Origin: Streptomyces sparsogenes | Lineage (GTDB): Bacteria; Actinomycetota; Actinomycetes; Streptomycetales; Streptomycetaceae | DNA length: 64,000 nucleotides | Assembly (NCBI RefSeq): GCF_001704635.1 | Contig: NZ_MAXF01000020.1 | Coordinates: forward strand, 62,001 to 126,000 | Direction of reading: 5' to 3' | Shown here: positions 17,061 to 26,150 of the stretch, one piece after another | Position numbering within the stretch: position 1 is the first letter of the stretch | Layout: each line of letters opens with the position of its first letter | Notes under the pieces: generated by a model | What the model was told of the DNA's origin: nothing | The model's input: only the letters and a program-made list of their open reading frames with translations | Databases searched by the model: none | Program-made: the position numbers and the translations under genes

Positions 17061-18038
17061 GTGTTCGGCAACTACCTGATCGGACTGCGCGAAGGGCTGG
17101 AGGCCAGCCTGGTCGTCTGCATCCTGGTCGCCTACCTGGTCAAGACCGACCGCCGCGCGGCGCTGCGGCCGGTCTGGCTGGGCGTCGGCGTCGCGGTCGC
17201 GCTGAGCCTGTCCTTCGGGGCGGCGCTGCAGTTCGGCTCGCAGGAGCTGACCTTCAAGGCGCAGGAGGCGCTGGGCGGTTCGCTGTCGATCCTCTCGGTG
17301 GGCCTGGTGACCTGGATGGTGTTCTGGATGCGGCGCACCGCCCGGCACCTGAAGGCCGAGTTGCAGGGCAAGCTGGACGCGGCGATCGCGATGGGCACCG
17401 GCGCGCTCGTGGTGACCGCCTTCATGGCGGTGGGCCGCGAGGGCCTGGAGACGGCCCTCTTCGTGTGGACGGCCGTGCAGGCGAGCAGCGACGGCACGCC
17501 GCGGCCGCTGATCGGGGTGGCGCTGGGGCTGCTCACGGCGGTGCTGCTGGGCTGGCTGTTCTACCGCGGCGCGCTGAAGATCAACCTGTCGAAGTTCTTC
17601 ACCTGGACCGGCGGCATGCTGGTCGTGGTGGCGGCGGGCGTGCTCGCGTACGGCTTCCACGACCTCCAGGAGGCGGAGTTCCTCCCCGGCCTGCACGACC
17701 AGGCCTTCGACATCAGCGGGGCCATCCCGCCGGACTCCTGGTACGGCACCCTGCTCAAGGGCGTCTTCAACTTCCAGCCGGACCCGACCGTGGTCCAGGT
17801 GGTGGTGTGGCTGCTGTATCTGGTCCCCACGCTCGCCTTCTTCCTGCTCCCCGGTAGGGTTGCGCCGTCCCGAGCAGTCCCGAAGGAGCCCAAGCCCCAT
17901 GACTCGCAGGTCACAGCGTCGGCAGTGCGCAGTTCCGGCAGCCGCGGCGGCGGCAGCGGTGGCGCTGGCGATGACGCTGACAGGCTGCATGACGGTGCAC
18001 GGCGAGCGGGAGAACATCCCGTCCGTCGCGAAGGATGA
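17061..18038 (+). CDS. efeU: FTR1-family high-affinity iron permease EfeU
   Basis: 325 residues in the open frame, seven membrane helices up to about residue 270. Both iron-binding REGLE motifs are present (GLREGLEAS near residue 10 and GREGLETAL near 120). It imports ferric iron across the membrane after EfeB oxidation. GTG start at 17061. The last 47 codons (from 17899) overlap the next gene in another frame and encode a Gly/Ser/Arg-rich tail not expected in FTR1, so either the overlap is real or a frame error or missing stop exists near 17870-17900. Confidence 0.92.
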   Translation: MFGNYLIGLREGLEASLVVCILVAYLVKTDRRAALRPVWLGVGVAVALSLSFGAALQFGSQELTFKAQEALGGSLSILSVGLVTWMVFWMRRTARHLKAELQGKLDAAIAMGTGALVVTAFMAVGREGLETALFVWTAVQASSDGTPRPLIGVALGLLTAVLLGWLFYRGALKINLSKFFTWTGGMLVVVAAGVLAYGFHDLQEAEFLPGLHDQAFDISGAIPPDSWYGTLLKGVFNFQPDPTVVQVVVWLLYLVPTLAFFLLPGRVAPSRAVPKEPKPHDSQVTASAVRSSGSRGGGSGGAGDDADRLHDGARRAGEHPVRREG

Positions 18039-18894
18039 GGCGCCCAAGGCCCTCAAGCGGTTCACGGACACCTACAACAAGGCCTACCGCGAGCTCGATC
18101 CGTCGCTGGTGGGCCAGGTCGAGACCGGCCCGCTGCAGGACATCAGCACGGCCGACCTGAAGGCGCAGCACGCCCAGACCCCGGGCGGGAACCCCAACGC
18201 CTCGCCGCTGAAGCTCAGCGACGCGCGCTACATCATCCCCAAGCAGGTCGGCTGGCCGAAGTTCTTCGTGGCGGACACCGAGAGCAACCGCGACGACAAC
18301 CGCTGGCTGCTGGTGTTCACCCGGGGCGGCGCCGACGAGCCGTGGAAGGCCGCGTATCTGTCGATCCTCAGCCGGGACGAGGTGCCGGACTTCCAGATCG
18401 ACAAGGACGGCTGGGCCAAGCCGGTGCCCGCCGACGGCGGAACGCCGAAGCTGACGGCCGGGCCCGAGAAGCTCAGCGGCGCGTACACCGACTACCTGAT
18501 GACCGGCAAGGGCGAGGTCTTCGCGGACGGGGGGTCCACCTCGGGGCTGCGGACCACGCGGAAGAAGTACCTGCGCACCCCGAAGTTCTGGACCGAATAC
18601 ATCGACACCGCCGCCCAGGGCGCCCGCTACGCCCCGGTGGGGCTGCGCCTGAACGACGGCGGGGCGCTGGTCTTCTTCGCCTCCCACCACCGGCAGAAGC
18701 AGACCATGGCCAAGGGCTACCGGCCCAACCCCACCCCGCAGATCAAGGCGCTGATGACCGGCGAGGCGAAGAAGTCGGTGACCTTGACGCGGATCTCGGA
18801 GGCGGCGGTACGGGTCCCGGCGCGGGACGCGGCGGACCCGAAGGTGGTGTTCCTCAACCGGCTGGAGGGCGTGACGGCGGCGAAGGGCGAGTAG
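17899..18894 (+). CDS. secreted lipoprotein of unknown function
   Basis: 331 residues. Basic N-terminus, Ala-rich hydrophobic stretch and lipobox LTGC give a clear lipoprotein signal. The mature part has GWPKFFVADTESNRDDNRW and WLLVFTRGGADEPWKAAYLS, features I associate with an actinobacterial family of unknown role (possibly DUF8094). ATG 17899 follows AAGGAG with good spacing. It starts inside the efeU frame and so is likely coupled to the iron operon, but a role in iron uptake is inference from position only. Confidence 0.8.
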   Translation: MTRRSQRRQCAVPAAAAAAAVALAMTLTGCMTVHGERENIPSVAKDEAPKALKRFTDTYNKAYRELDPSLVGQVETGPLQDISTADLKAQHAQTPGGNPNASPLKLSDARYIIPKQVGWPKFFVADTESNRDDNRWLLVFTRGGADEPWKAAYLSILSRDEVPDFQIDKDGWAKPVPADGGTPKLTAGPEKLSGAYTDYLMTGKGEVFADGGSTSGLRTTRKKYLRTPKFWTEYIDTAAQGARYAPVGLRLNDGGALVFFASHHRQKQTMAKGYRPNPTPQIKALMTGEAKKSVTLTRISEAAVRVPARDAADPKVVFLNRLEGVTAAKGE

Positions 18895-18980
18895 GCCGGC
18901 CTTCCGGTCCTCCCCGGTTCACGGCCCGCCGAGGGGCTCACTGGCTCACGGCCTGCCCAGCGGCCCACGGCCTCCCCGGC

Positions 18981-19715
18981 TCACCGTCCTATCGGCCAGG
19001 CGTGCGACTCGTGTTCGTGCCCCTCGTCCGCGAACCGCGCGCACGCGTCGGTCAGCGACTCCAGCAGCGACAGGGGGTCCGGCAGCGGACGCTCCGGTCC
19101 GAGCAGCCAGGCCACCCGCCCGTCGCCCGGCAGCCGCGCGGGCGGCAGCAGGACATAGCTGCCCCGGCAGTGCCAGCGCAGCCCGGGGTGCTCGTCCATC
19201 GTCTCGGGGTGGCAGTCCAGCTCGCACGGCCACCACTCGTCCTCGTCCTCGGGCGTGCCGCGGGTGGCGGTGAAGAACAGCATGCGGTCCTGGTGGAGGT
19301 CGGCGCTGCTGGTGGCGACGGGGCCGACCTCGACGCCGGCCTCGCCGAGCCGCTCCAGGGCCAGCCGGCCGGCGGCCACGGGCACGTCCAGGACGTCGTG
19401 GGCCATGCCGGTGGCGGTGATGAAGTTCGCCTCCGGGTCGGCGCGCAGCCACCGGGCGACCTTCTCCGGGTCGGTGGTCGCCTGCGTCTGCCAGGCGAAG
19501 GAGACCGGGTGCCGCCCCGGAGTGGGACAGCCGATCCGGTCACAGGAACAGCCGTAGCCGGACGGGTGGGCCGCCGGGGCCAGCGGGAACCCGGCCGCCG
19601 CGGCGGCCATGAGCAGATCCTCTCGGGCACCCGCGCCCGCCCCCGTGTCCGTGTCGCCGCCCGCCCCGCCCCGCGGTCGGCGCAGCCACTGGGAGAACCT
19701 GCCCTTGCGTTCCAT
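18981..19715 (-). CDS. bifunctional DNA primase/polymerase domain protein (prim-pol)
   Basis: 244 residues. After a basic, Gly-rich N-terminus the prim-pol N-terminal pattern appears: AAAAAGFPLAPAAHP, a Cys pair in CSCDRIGCPTPGRHP, then ATTDPEKVARWL and NFITATGMAHDVLDVP. The usual catalytic Asp-x-Asp is read here as DVLDVP. Streptomyces chromosomes encode several such stand-alone proteins with no phage context; their substrate is unknown. It is divergent from the GDPD gene. Confidence 0.8.
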   Translation of the reverse strand: MERKGRFSQWLRRPRGGAGGDTDTGAGAGAREDLLMAAAAAGFPLAPAAHPSGYGCSCDRIGCPTPGRHPVSFAWQTQATTDPEKVARWLRADPEANFITATGMAHDVLDVPVAAGRLALERLGEAGVEVGPVATSSADLHQDRMLFFTATRGTPEDEDEWWPCELDCHPETMDEHPGLRWHCRGSYVLLPPARLPGDGRVAWLLGPERPLPDPLSLLESLTDACARFADEGHEHESHAWPIGR

Positions 19716-19873
19716 CTACCGCCTCGCTTCCCCGCCGGTGCCGCCGATACCCCGTCAATGCTGCCACCATCCTGCTCCGGAGGTGGCCGGTGTCCGCATC
19801 CGGGGTGACCGGGAACCCACCTCTGGGTGCGGATATCAGGCATAACAGAGCGGGCGCCCCTAGCGTTCCCTTT

Positions 19874-20698
19874 ATGGTCACGAGGTCTCTACTGGCCGGT
19901 ATGGCGGTCCTCACCCTGTCCGTGCCGGCCGCTACCCCGGCCCTGCCGCCCGCGCGGCGGGGCGGGCCCCCGACCGCCGATTCGCTCCCGGGGATCACCT
20001 ACGCGGCGCACCGCGGCGGCGCCCTGGAGGTGCCCGAGAACAGCATGTCCGGGCTGACCACCGCCTTCGAGCGCGGCGTGGCCCCGGTCCTGGACTTCGA
20101 CACCAGGATGCTGCGGGACGGCACGCTCGTGGTGATGCACGACGCGACGCTGGACCGTACGACGTACTCGACCGGCCCCGTGAGGTCGCTCACCGCGGCC
20201 CAGTGGCGGTCCGTACGGCTGCGGCCCCGGGCCGGGCTGCCCGGGCTGTGGCTGCCCGAGCGGCCGCCGACCGTCGGGGAGGTGCTGGACCGCTTCGGCG
20301 GCCGCAGGGTGCTGACGGCGGAGGCCAAGGACCCCGACAGCCTGCCCCGCCTGGCCGCGATGATCCACGAGCGCGGTCTGACCCGGTCCGTCTTCGTCAA
20401 CACCAACCACGTCCGGCTGGCCCGGCAGGCGCACCGGATGGGGCTGCTGACGCAGCTGTGGCGCTCGGCGCGGCAGCTCCGGGAGGACCGGCCCCGCGCG
20501 TGGCGGGGGTTCGTGGACCTGCTGGACGTGGACTACCAGGCGCGGGGGTCCGATCTGCGGCGGGCCGTGACCTCCGGCATCCGCCGGGTGTGGGCCCATA
20601 CGGTGAACACCCCGGGGGCGCGGGACCGGGTGCTGCGGCTGGGGTGCGGGGGCATCATCACGGACGCGCCGACGCTGCTGACCTCGACGGCGCGCTGA
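19874..20698 (+). CDS. secreted glycerophosphodiester phosphodiesterase
   Basis: 274 residues starting at ATG 19874, which opens a Sec signal peptide ending near PAATPALPPA. The catalytic motifs are YAAHRGGALEVPENSM (HRG and ENS) and MHDATLDRTTYSTG. It hydrolyses glycerophosphodiesters or related teichoic acid and phospholipid fragments outside the cell, giving glycerol 3-phosphate. The longer open frame upstream lacks a signal peptide and is not chosen. Confidence 0.9.
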   Translation: MVTRSLLAGMAVLTLSVPAATPALPPARRGGPPTADSLPGITYAAHRGGALEVPENSMSGLTTAFERGVAPVLDFDTRMLRDGTLVVMHDATLDRTTYSTGPVRSLTAAQWRSVRLRPRAGLPGLWLPERPPTVGEVLDRFGGRRVLTAEAKDPDSLPRLAAMIHERGLTRSVFVNTNHVRLARQAHRMGLLTQLWRSARQLREDRPRAWRGFVDLLDVDYQARGSDLRRAVTSGIRRVWAHTVNTPGARDRVLRLGCGGIITDAPTLLTSTAR

Positions 20699-20763
20699 CC
20701 ACCGCGCTGACCACCGTGCTGACTACCGCGCTGGCCACCGTGCTGGTCATGGCGCTGGTCACT
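20692..20763 (+). repeat. 12-bp tandem repeat, six units, between convergent genes
   Basis: Six degenerate units of the form GYGCTGRCCACC run from the GDPD 3' end across the gap into the last codon of the TetR gene. No hairpin dominates, so a terminator role is not evident. Confidence 0.7.
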
Positions 20764-21388
20764 TCTGGAGGATCCCGCGCAGGGCGGTCTCGACCACCGC
20801 GTCCGCGTACTCATGGGTGAGCGGGAGGGTGCGCAGCAGCCAGCGGTGGGTCAGCGGGCCGCAGACCAGCTCGACGGCGACCCTCGGGTCGATGTCGCGC
20901 GCGACCTGCCCGGCGTCCTGGGCGGCCCGCAGCCGCTCGGCGAACAGCCGCAGCGGCGGCTCCAGGACCTGGGCGACGAAGTGGGCGCCGAGTTCGGGGT
21001 TCACCAGGCCCTCCGCGGTCAGCGCCCGGGCCGGCAGGTCGTACGCGGGCGCGTTCATCTGGTCCACGGCCGCCCGCAGCACGAGCTTGAGGTCCGCCTC
21101 CAGGTCGCCGGTGTCGGGCAGCGCGGCCCCGGCGCGCTCGGCGCCCTCGGATGCCTCGGCGCCCTCGGGGGTCGCCCCCCGGTCGGTGAAGGCGTCGAGC
21201 AGCACCGCGGCCTTGGAGGGCCACCAGCGGTAGATCGTCTGCTTGCCGACCCCGGCGCGGGCCGCGATGGCCTCGACGGTGAGCCGGGGATAGCCGAGTT
21301 CGCCGAGCAGTTCCAGGGCGGCGTCGAGGATCGCCCGGCGGGAGCGTTCGCTGCGGCGGGAGGAGTCGGGCGCTGCTTTGTCGGCCAT
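20759..21388 (-). CDS. TetR/AcrR family transcriptional regulator
   Basis: 209 residues. N-terminal helix-turn-helix RLTVEAIAARAGVGKQTIYRWW (residues about 34-56) and a ligand-binding helical domain typical of TetR-C members with a 'geneprod' Trp-rich wing. ATG 21388 is chosen as it is the start nearest the conserved region (MADKAAPDSSRRSER). Divergent from the dimethylargininase gene, 129 bases apart, so it probably controls that gene and itself. Confidence 0.88.
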   Translation of the reverse strand: MADKAAPDSSRRSERSRRAILDAALELLGELGYPRLTVEAIAARAGVGKQTIYRWWPSKAAVLLDAFTDRGATPEGAEASEGAERAGAALPDTGDLEADLKLVLRAAVDQMNAPAYDLPARALTAEGLVNPELGAHFVAQVLEPPLRLFAERLRAAQDAGQVARDIDPRVAVELVCGPLTHRWLLRTLPLTHEYADAVVETALRGILQK

Positions 21389-21473
21389 GGCGCACAACCT
21401 ACCGACCGCCGAAACCATCCATACGGCTCATGCCGCGGGCGGGCTCCCGGGCGCACCATGTGACCAGGACCAC

Positions 21474-21489
21474 GTACGACGATCCGTAC
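21474..21489. promoter_or_regulatory. candidate TetR operator between divergent genes
   Basis: Inverted repeat GTACG, six bases, CGTAC lies 28 bases upstream of the TTG start of the dimethylargininase gene, in the gap shared with the TetR gene. The arms are short, so this is only a candidate. Confidence 0.3.
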
Positions 21490-21517
21490 GGGCCTGCCTC
21501 CCCGTGAGGAGCCATCC

Positions 21518-22360
21518 TTGTCCTTGCGTACCCCTGAGCGCCGCGCCACCGCGCGCCGCTATCTCATGTGTCCGCCGACCCACTTCAAGGTCACCTACTC
21601 CATCAACCCCTGGATGGACCCGGCCAAGCCCGTGGACATCCCGCTCGCCGTCGCCCAGTGGGAGGACCTGCGCGACCGTTACCGCTCCCTCGGCCACACC
21701 GTCGAGGAGCTGCGGCCCCGCCCCGACCTCCCCGACATGGTGTACGCGGCGAACGGCGCGACCGTCGTCGACGGCCGCGTCCTGAGCGCCCGCTTCGCCC
21801 ATCCCGAGCGCACCGCGGAGGCGGCGATCCACCTGGAGTGGTTCCGCGCCCACGGCTACGCGGAGGTGCGGGAGCCCCAGCACGTCAACGAGGGCGAGGG
21901 CGACTTCGCCGTCACCGCCTCCTGGCTCCTGGCCGGCCGCGGCTTCCGCAGCAGCCCGCTCTCGCACCCCGAGGCCCAGGAGTTCTTCGGCCGCCCGGTG
22001 ATCGGCCTGGACCTCGTCGATCCGCGCTACTACCACCTCGACACGGCGCTGTGCGTGCTCGACGACACGACGGACACGGAGATCATGTACTACCCCGGCG
22101 CCTTCTCACCGGGCAGCCGGGCCGTCCTCGGCCGGCTCTTCCCCGACGCGATCATCGCCACGGAGGCGGACGCCTCGGCCCTCGGGCTCAACGCGGTCAG
22201 CGACGGCCGCCATGTCGTCCTCCCCCAAGCGGCCGCCGGGCTCTTCGGCCCGCTGCGCGAGCGGGGCTACGAGCCGATCCCGATGGACCTGAGCGAACTC
22301 CTCAAGGGCGGCGGCAGCGTCAAGTGCTGCACGCAGGAGCTGAGGGCCCCGGCCGGCTAG
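21518..22360 (+). CDS. ddaH: dimethylarginine dimethylaminohydrolase-like enzyme
   Basis: 280 residues of the guanidino-modifying (amidinotransferase) fold. Key regions: PPTHFKVTYSINPWM, the Glu/Asp region GEGDF, the His in DPRYYHLDTALC, and the C-terminal nucleophile region GGGSVKCCTQEL. Such enzymes hydrolyse N-omega-methylated arginine to citrulline and methylamines; close relatives act on other guanidines or as ornithine-forming enzymes. The TTG start at 21518 is supported by GAGGAG nine bases upstream. Confidence 0.82.
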   Translation: MSLRTPERRATARRYLMCPPTHFKVTYSINPWMDPAKPVDIPLAVAQWEDLRDRYRSLGHTVEELRPRPDLPDMVYAANGATVVDGRVLSARFAHPERTAEAAIHLEWFRAHGYAEVREPQHVNEGEGDFAVTASWLLAGRGFRSSPLSHPEAQEFFGRPVIGLDLVDPRYYHLDTALCVLDDTTDTEIMYYPGAFSPGSRAVLGRLFPDAIIATEADASALGLNAVSDGRHVVLPQAAAGLFGPLRERGYEPIPMDLSELLKGGGSVKCCTQELRAPAG

Positions 22361-22514
22361 GGCGGGGGCGGCCCCGGTGCGCTGGGGCCGGGGCCACCCG
22401 GTGCGCTAGGACCGGGCGGCCCCGGTGCGGCCGGGCCGGGGAAGCGGTGCGCCGCTCCCCCGGCCCGGCCGCCACGGGACCGGCTCCCGACACGCCGCCG
22501 GTAGAATCTGCCGG

Positions 22515-23528
22515 ATGCACGCCCCCGCTCCCGAAGCCGCCCGTACCGGCGAGGCGCTGCGCGTCGCGCTCGCCGGATTGCTCGATGGGCTGTCGCCCCG
22601 GCAGGCCGCTCAGGCCACGGGGCGGCTGATCGAGAACTACCGGGGGCGCACCCCGACCGACGCGCCCGTGTTGCGCGACCGCTCCGACGTCGTCGCGTAC
22701 GCCGCGTACCGGATGCCCGCGACCTTCGAGGCCGTGCGCTCCGCGCTGGCCGCCTTCCGCGCGGCGGCGCCGGAGTGGCGGCCGGGCTCCCATGTGGACA
22801 TCGGCGGCGGGACCGGCGCGGCCACGTGGGCGGTCGCCGCGGCCTGGCCGGGCGGCGGGCCCGCCACCACCGTGCTGGACTGGGCCGAGCCCGCGCTCGC
22901 GCTCGGGCGGGAGCTGGCCGGCGGGGCGGACGTGGAGGCGCTGCGCGCGGCGCGCTGGCAGCGGCAGGCCATCGGCGACGGCCTGGCCCTCCCGGACTCG
23001 ACCGACCTGGTCACCGTCTCGTACGTGCTGGGCGAGCTGACCGCCGCCGACCGCCGCGCCGTCGTGGACGAGGCGGCACGGGCCGCCCAGGCCGTGGTGC
23101 TGGTCGAGCCCGGCACCCCGGAGGGCTATCTGCGCGTCCGCGAGGCGCGGGAGCGGCTGCTGGCGGCGGGGCTGCGCGTGGTGGCCCCCTGCCCGCACAG
23201 CGCGGCGTGCCCGATCGAGCCGGGCGCGGACTGGTGCCACTTCTCGGCCCGGGTCGCCCGGTCGTCGCTGCACCGGCAGGTGAAGGGCGGCTCGCTGCCG
23301 TACGAGGACGAGAAGTTCGCGTACGTCGCGGCGGCCCGCTTCCCCGCCGCGCCCGCCGACGCCCGGGTGGTGCGCCGCCCGCAGCTCCGCAAGGGCCAGG
23401 TGCTGCTCGACCTGTGCGCCCCGGACGGGCTGCGCCGCGAGACCGTCACCAAGCGCCAGGGCCCCCACTACCGCGCGGCCCGCGACGCGGACTGGGGCGA
23501 CGCCTGGCCGGCCGCGGACGGCGACTGA
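22515..23528 (+). CDS. Rsm22-family small ribosomal subunit methyltransferase-like protein
   Basis: 337 residues. SAM-binding motif VDIGGGTGAATWA near residue 94, then SYVLGELT, and a Cys/His cluster CPHSAACPIEPGADWCHF that in Rsm22 relatives binds metal (an Fe-S cluster in the mitochondrial homologue). The family associates with the small ribosomal subunit; methyltransferase activity is uncertain. ATG at 22515. The 154 bases upstream are GC-rich imperfect repeats with no clear gene. Confidence 0.85.
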   Translation: MHAPAPEAARTGEALRVALAGLLDGLSPRQAAQATGRLIENYRGRTPTDAPVLRDRSDVVAYAAYRMPATFEAVRSALAAFRAAAPEWRPGSHVDIGGGTGAATWAVAAAWPGGGPATTVLDWAEPALALGRELAGGADVEALRAARWQRQAIGDGLALPDSTDLVTVSYVLGELTAADRRAVVDEAARAAQAVVLVEPGTPEGYLRVREARERLLAAGLRVVAPCPHSAACPIEPGADWCHFSARVARSSLHRQVKGGSLPYEDEKFAYVAAARFPAAPADARVVRRPQLRKGQVLLDLCAPDGLRRETVTKRQGPHYRAARDADWGDAWPAADGD

Positions 23529-23532
23529 CGGA

Positions 23533-24723
23533 CTACCCCAACGCGAGCGCCCGCGCCAGCGCCGTCCCCGCCGCCGCGCGCGGGGCGCTGTCGGCCGGGT
23601 GGCGGCGCGGGTGGACGGTGTTGGCCAGCAGCACCAGGAACGAGGACGTGGCCCGGTCGATCACCAGGCTGGTGCCGGTGAAGCCGGTGTGGCCCGCCGC
23701 GCCCCGGCCCGCCAGCTCGCCCATGAACCAGGGCTGGTCGACCTCGAACCCCAGCCCGGGCGCGGTCAGCATCAGGTCGACGGACTCCGGCCGCAGCACG
23801 GGCGGGCCCCCGCCCAGCAGGGCGCGGCACAGCAGCGTCAGGTCGGCGGCCGTCGAGAAGAGCCCCGCGTGGCCGGCGACGCCGCCCAGGGCATGGGCGT
23901 TCTCGTCGTGGACGACGCCCCGCAGCATCCCGCGGTCGAGCTTCGCCCAGGGGCGCCGCTGGTCCTCGGTGGCGGCGATGCGGGGCAGCCAGGCGCGGGG
24001 CGGGCGGAAGCGGGTGGCGGCCATGCCGAGGGGGTCGGTGATGTCGTCGCGTACGAGCCGGTCCAGGGGGCGGCCCGCGGCCCGCTCGACGACCCGCTGG
24101 AGCAGCAGGAAGTTGAGGTCGGAGTAGCGGCGGGCGGTGCCGGGGGCGGTGGTCGGGGGTTCGGCGCGCAGCCTCGCCAGCCGCTGTTCGTGTCCGTCGT
24201 ACTCGTACAGCGGGAGTTCGGGCAGCAGCCCGGAGGTGTGGGTGAGCAGCTGCCGCACGGTGATCCCGTGCTCGGCGGCGGCCGTGAACTCGGGGGCGTA
24301 CGCGGCGACCCGGCCGTCCAGGTCGATCTCGCCGCGCTCGGCGCACCGCATCGCGACGATCGTCGTGAACAGCTTGGTCAGCGAGGCGAGATCGAAGACG
24401 GTGTCCCGGGCGAGGGTGTTCGGGACGACGGTGTCCCGGGTGAGGGTGTTCGGGACGACGGTGTCCCGGCCGGCAGTATCCGCATCCGCGTCCCGCCCGG
24501 CGCGCATCGGCACCCATCGCTCGCGCGGCAGCTCCACCCCCCGGTCCGTGGCCGCGTCGTACGCCGCGTAGCGCACCGCCCAGCCGAAGGCCGCCTCGAC
24601 GAGGACGTCCTGCCCCCGCCCGGCGGCCACGACCACCCCGGCGCACCAGGGGCGCTCCCCCTCGGGGAGCGCCGCCACGCCTCGTATCAGCCGGTTCAGC
24701 CGGTCTTGCCGCGCTGCTGCCAC
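23533..24723 (-). CDS. serine hydrolase, beta-lactamase/penicillin-binding-protein fold
   Basis: 396 residues. Class C-like motifs are visible: SxxK in FDLASLTKLF, YxN-equivalent YSDLNFLLL, and HTG in AAGHTGFTGTS. Likely a D-aminopeptidase, esterase or carboxypeptidase; no signal peptide is present, so it appears cytosolic. It overlaps the exporter gene by 28 bases if the GTG at 24723 is used; GTG 24678 is an alternative that removes the overlap. A ten-residue tandem repeat (RDTVVPNTLT, RDTVVPNTLA) lies just before the nucleophile. Confidence 0.85.
   Translation of the reverse strand: MAAARQDRLNRLIRGVAALPEGERPWCAGVVVAAGRGQDVLVEAAFGWAVRYAAYDAATDRGVELPRERWVPMRAGRDADADTAGRDTVVPNTLTRDTVVPNTLARDTVFDLASLTKLFTTIVAMRCAERGEIDLDGRVAAYAPEFTAAAEHGITVRQLLTHTSGLLPELPLYEYDGHEQRLARLRAEPPTTAPGTARRYSDLNFLLLQRVVERAAGRPLDRLVRDDITDPLGMAATRFRPPRAWLPRIAATEDQRRPWAKLDRGMLRGVVHDENAHALGGVAGHAGLFSTAADLTLLCRALLGGGPPVLRPESVDLMLTAPGLGFEVDQPWFMGELAGRGAAGHTGFTGTSLVIDRATSSFLVLLANTVHPRRHPADSAPRAAAGTALARALALG
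24401..24470 (-). repeat. 30-bp tandem repeat inside the serine hydrolase gene
   Basis: Two copies (24401-24430, 24431-24460) differ at one base, and a ten-base partial copy follows. It keeps the frame and inserts ten residues per unit upstream of the SxxK motif. Confidence 0.9.
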
Positions 24724-26051
24724 GGGCGGCAGAGTCCCACGAAGCAGCCCACGGCCGCGAGCGCACACACCAGCTGGACCACGGTCATGGGCACCGCCGT
24801 GTGCTCGCCCGCGATGCCGACCAGGGGCGAGGCGACCGCGCCGACGAGGAAGGAGGAGGTGCCCAGCAGTGCGGACGCGGACCCGGCGGCGTGCTTGGTG
24901 CGCATCAGCGCCTGGGTGTTGGTGTTGGGCATGGCCAGGCCCATCGCGGACATCAGCACGAACAGCCCGGCGGCCATGGGGACGAGGCCGGTGTCGCCGA
25001 AGACCCCGGCGGCCATCAGGCACAGCGCGACGGCCGAGAGGGTGATCGCGGCCAGGCCCACGGCCAGCGCCACGTCCAGGTTGACCCGCCCGGCCAGCAC
25101 CTTGCCGTTGAGCTGCCCGACGGCGACCAGGCCGATCGAGTTGAGCCCGAAGAGCAGGCTGAAGGTCTGCGGGGAGGCGCCGTAGATCTCCTGGACCACG
25201 AAGGCGGAGCCGGAAACGTAGGCGAAGAGCGCGGCGAAGGCGAAGCTGCCCGCGAGCATGTAGCCGGTGAAGACGCGGTCGGCGAGCAGCCCGCGCATGG
25301 TGCGCAGCGCCTGGCCGACTCCGCCGCCGTGGCGCCGCTCGGGCGGCAGCGTCTCGTGCAGCCGGCGCCAGACGACGGCGGTCAGCAGCACGCCGACGAC
25401 GGTCAGCACGACGAAGACGCCGCGCCAGTCGGTGAGGCGGAGGATCTGGCCGCCGATGAGGGGCGCGGCGACGGGCGCGACGCCGGAGATCAGCATGAGG
25501 GTGGAGAAGAAGCGGGCCATCTCGGCGCCGTCGTACAGGTCGCGGACGACGGCGCGGGAGATCACGATGCCCGCGGCCCCGGCCAGGCCCTGCAGCAGCC
25601 GGAAGGCGATGAGCAGCTCGATGGTGGGCGCGAAGGCGCAGATGGCGGTGGCGACGACGTAGATGACCATGCCGATGAGCAGGGGCCGGCGGCGCCCCCA
25701 CTTGTCGCTCATGGGGCCGACGACCAGCTGGCCGAGCGCCATACCCGCCAGGCACGCGGTGAGGGTGAGCTGGACGGTGGCGGCGGGGCTGTGCAGCGCG
25801 CCGGTGACCTCCGGCAGGGCCGGGAGGTACATGTCCATGGACAGCGGCGGGACGGCGTTGAGGCCGCCCAGGATGAACGTCACCAGCAGACCGGCGCGGC
25901 GTGCCCGGCCCTGCTCGGAAGAGGAAGCGGAAACGGAAGCGGAAACGGACGAGGAAGCGGACGAGGAAGCCGAGGGGGAAGGGACGGCGAGGGGGGTGGC
26001 TTCGGGTATCGGACTGTGGTCGGGGGCGGACGGGGGGCCGGACTGCGGCAT
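24696..26051 (-). CDS. Bcr/CflA-family multidrug efflux MFS transporter
   Basis: 451 residues with 12 helices. The family signature SMDMYLPALPEV follows the first helix, and GPMSDKWGRRRPLL is the inter-helix loop motif. Members export bicyclomycin, chloramphenicol or sulfonamide-like compounds. The first 45 residues are an unusual Ser/Ala/Val low-complexity tail encoded by short purine repeats (about 25917-25975). ATG at 26051. Confidence 0.9.
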   Translation of the reverse strand: MPQSGPPSAPDHSPIPEATPLAVPSPSASSSASSSVSASVSASSSEQGRARRAGLLVTFILGGLNAVPPLSMDMYLPALPEVTGALHSPAATVQLTLTACLAGMALGQLVVGPMSDKWGRRRPLLIGMVIYVVATAICAFAPTIELLIAFRLLQGLAGAAGIVISRAVVRDLYDGAEMARFFSTLMLISGVAPVAAPLIGGQILRLTDWRGVFVVLTVVGVLLTAVVWRRLHETLPPERRHGGGVGQALRTMRGLLADRVFTGYMLAGSFAFAALFAYVSGSAFVVQEIYGASPQTFSLLFGLNSIGLVAVGQLNGKVLAGRVNLDVALAVGLAAITLSAVALCLMAAGVFGDTGLVPMAAGLFVLMSAMGLAMPNTNTQALMRTKHAAGSASALLGTSSFLVGAVASPLVGIAGEHTAVPMTVVQLVCALAAVGCFVGLCRPWQQRGKTG

Positions 26052-26150
26052 TCAGCGCTCCGTGAGTCGTTGAGTCTTCTCTATGCTCTCAGCTATTCGT
26101 TGTGGTCATGACCGGTACTGCGACCGGTGCGGAGCGGAATGAGGGTGGGG

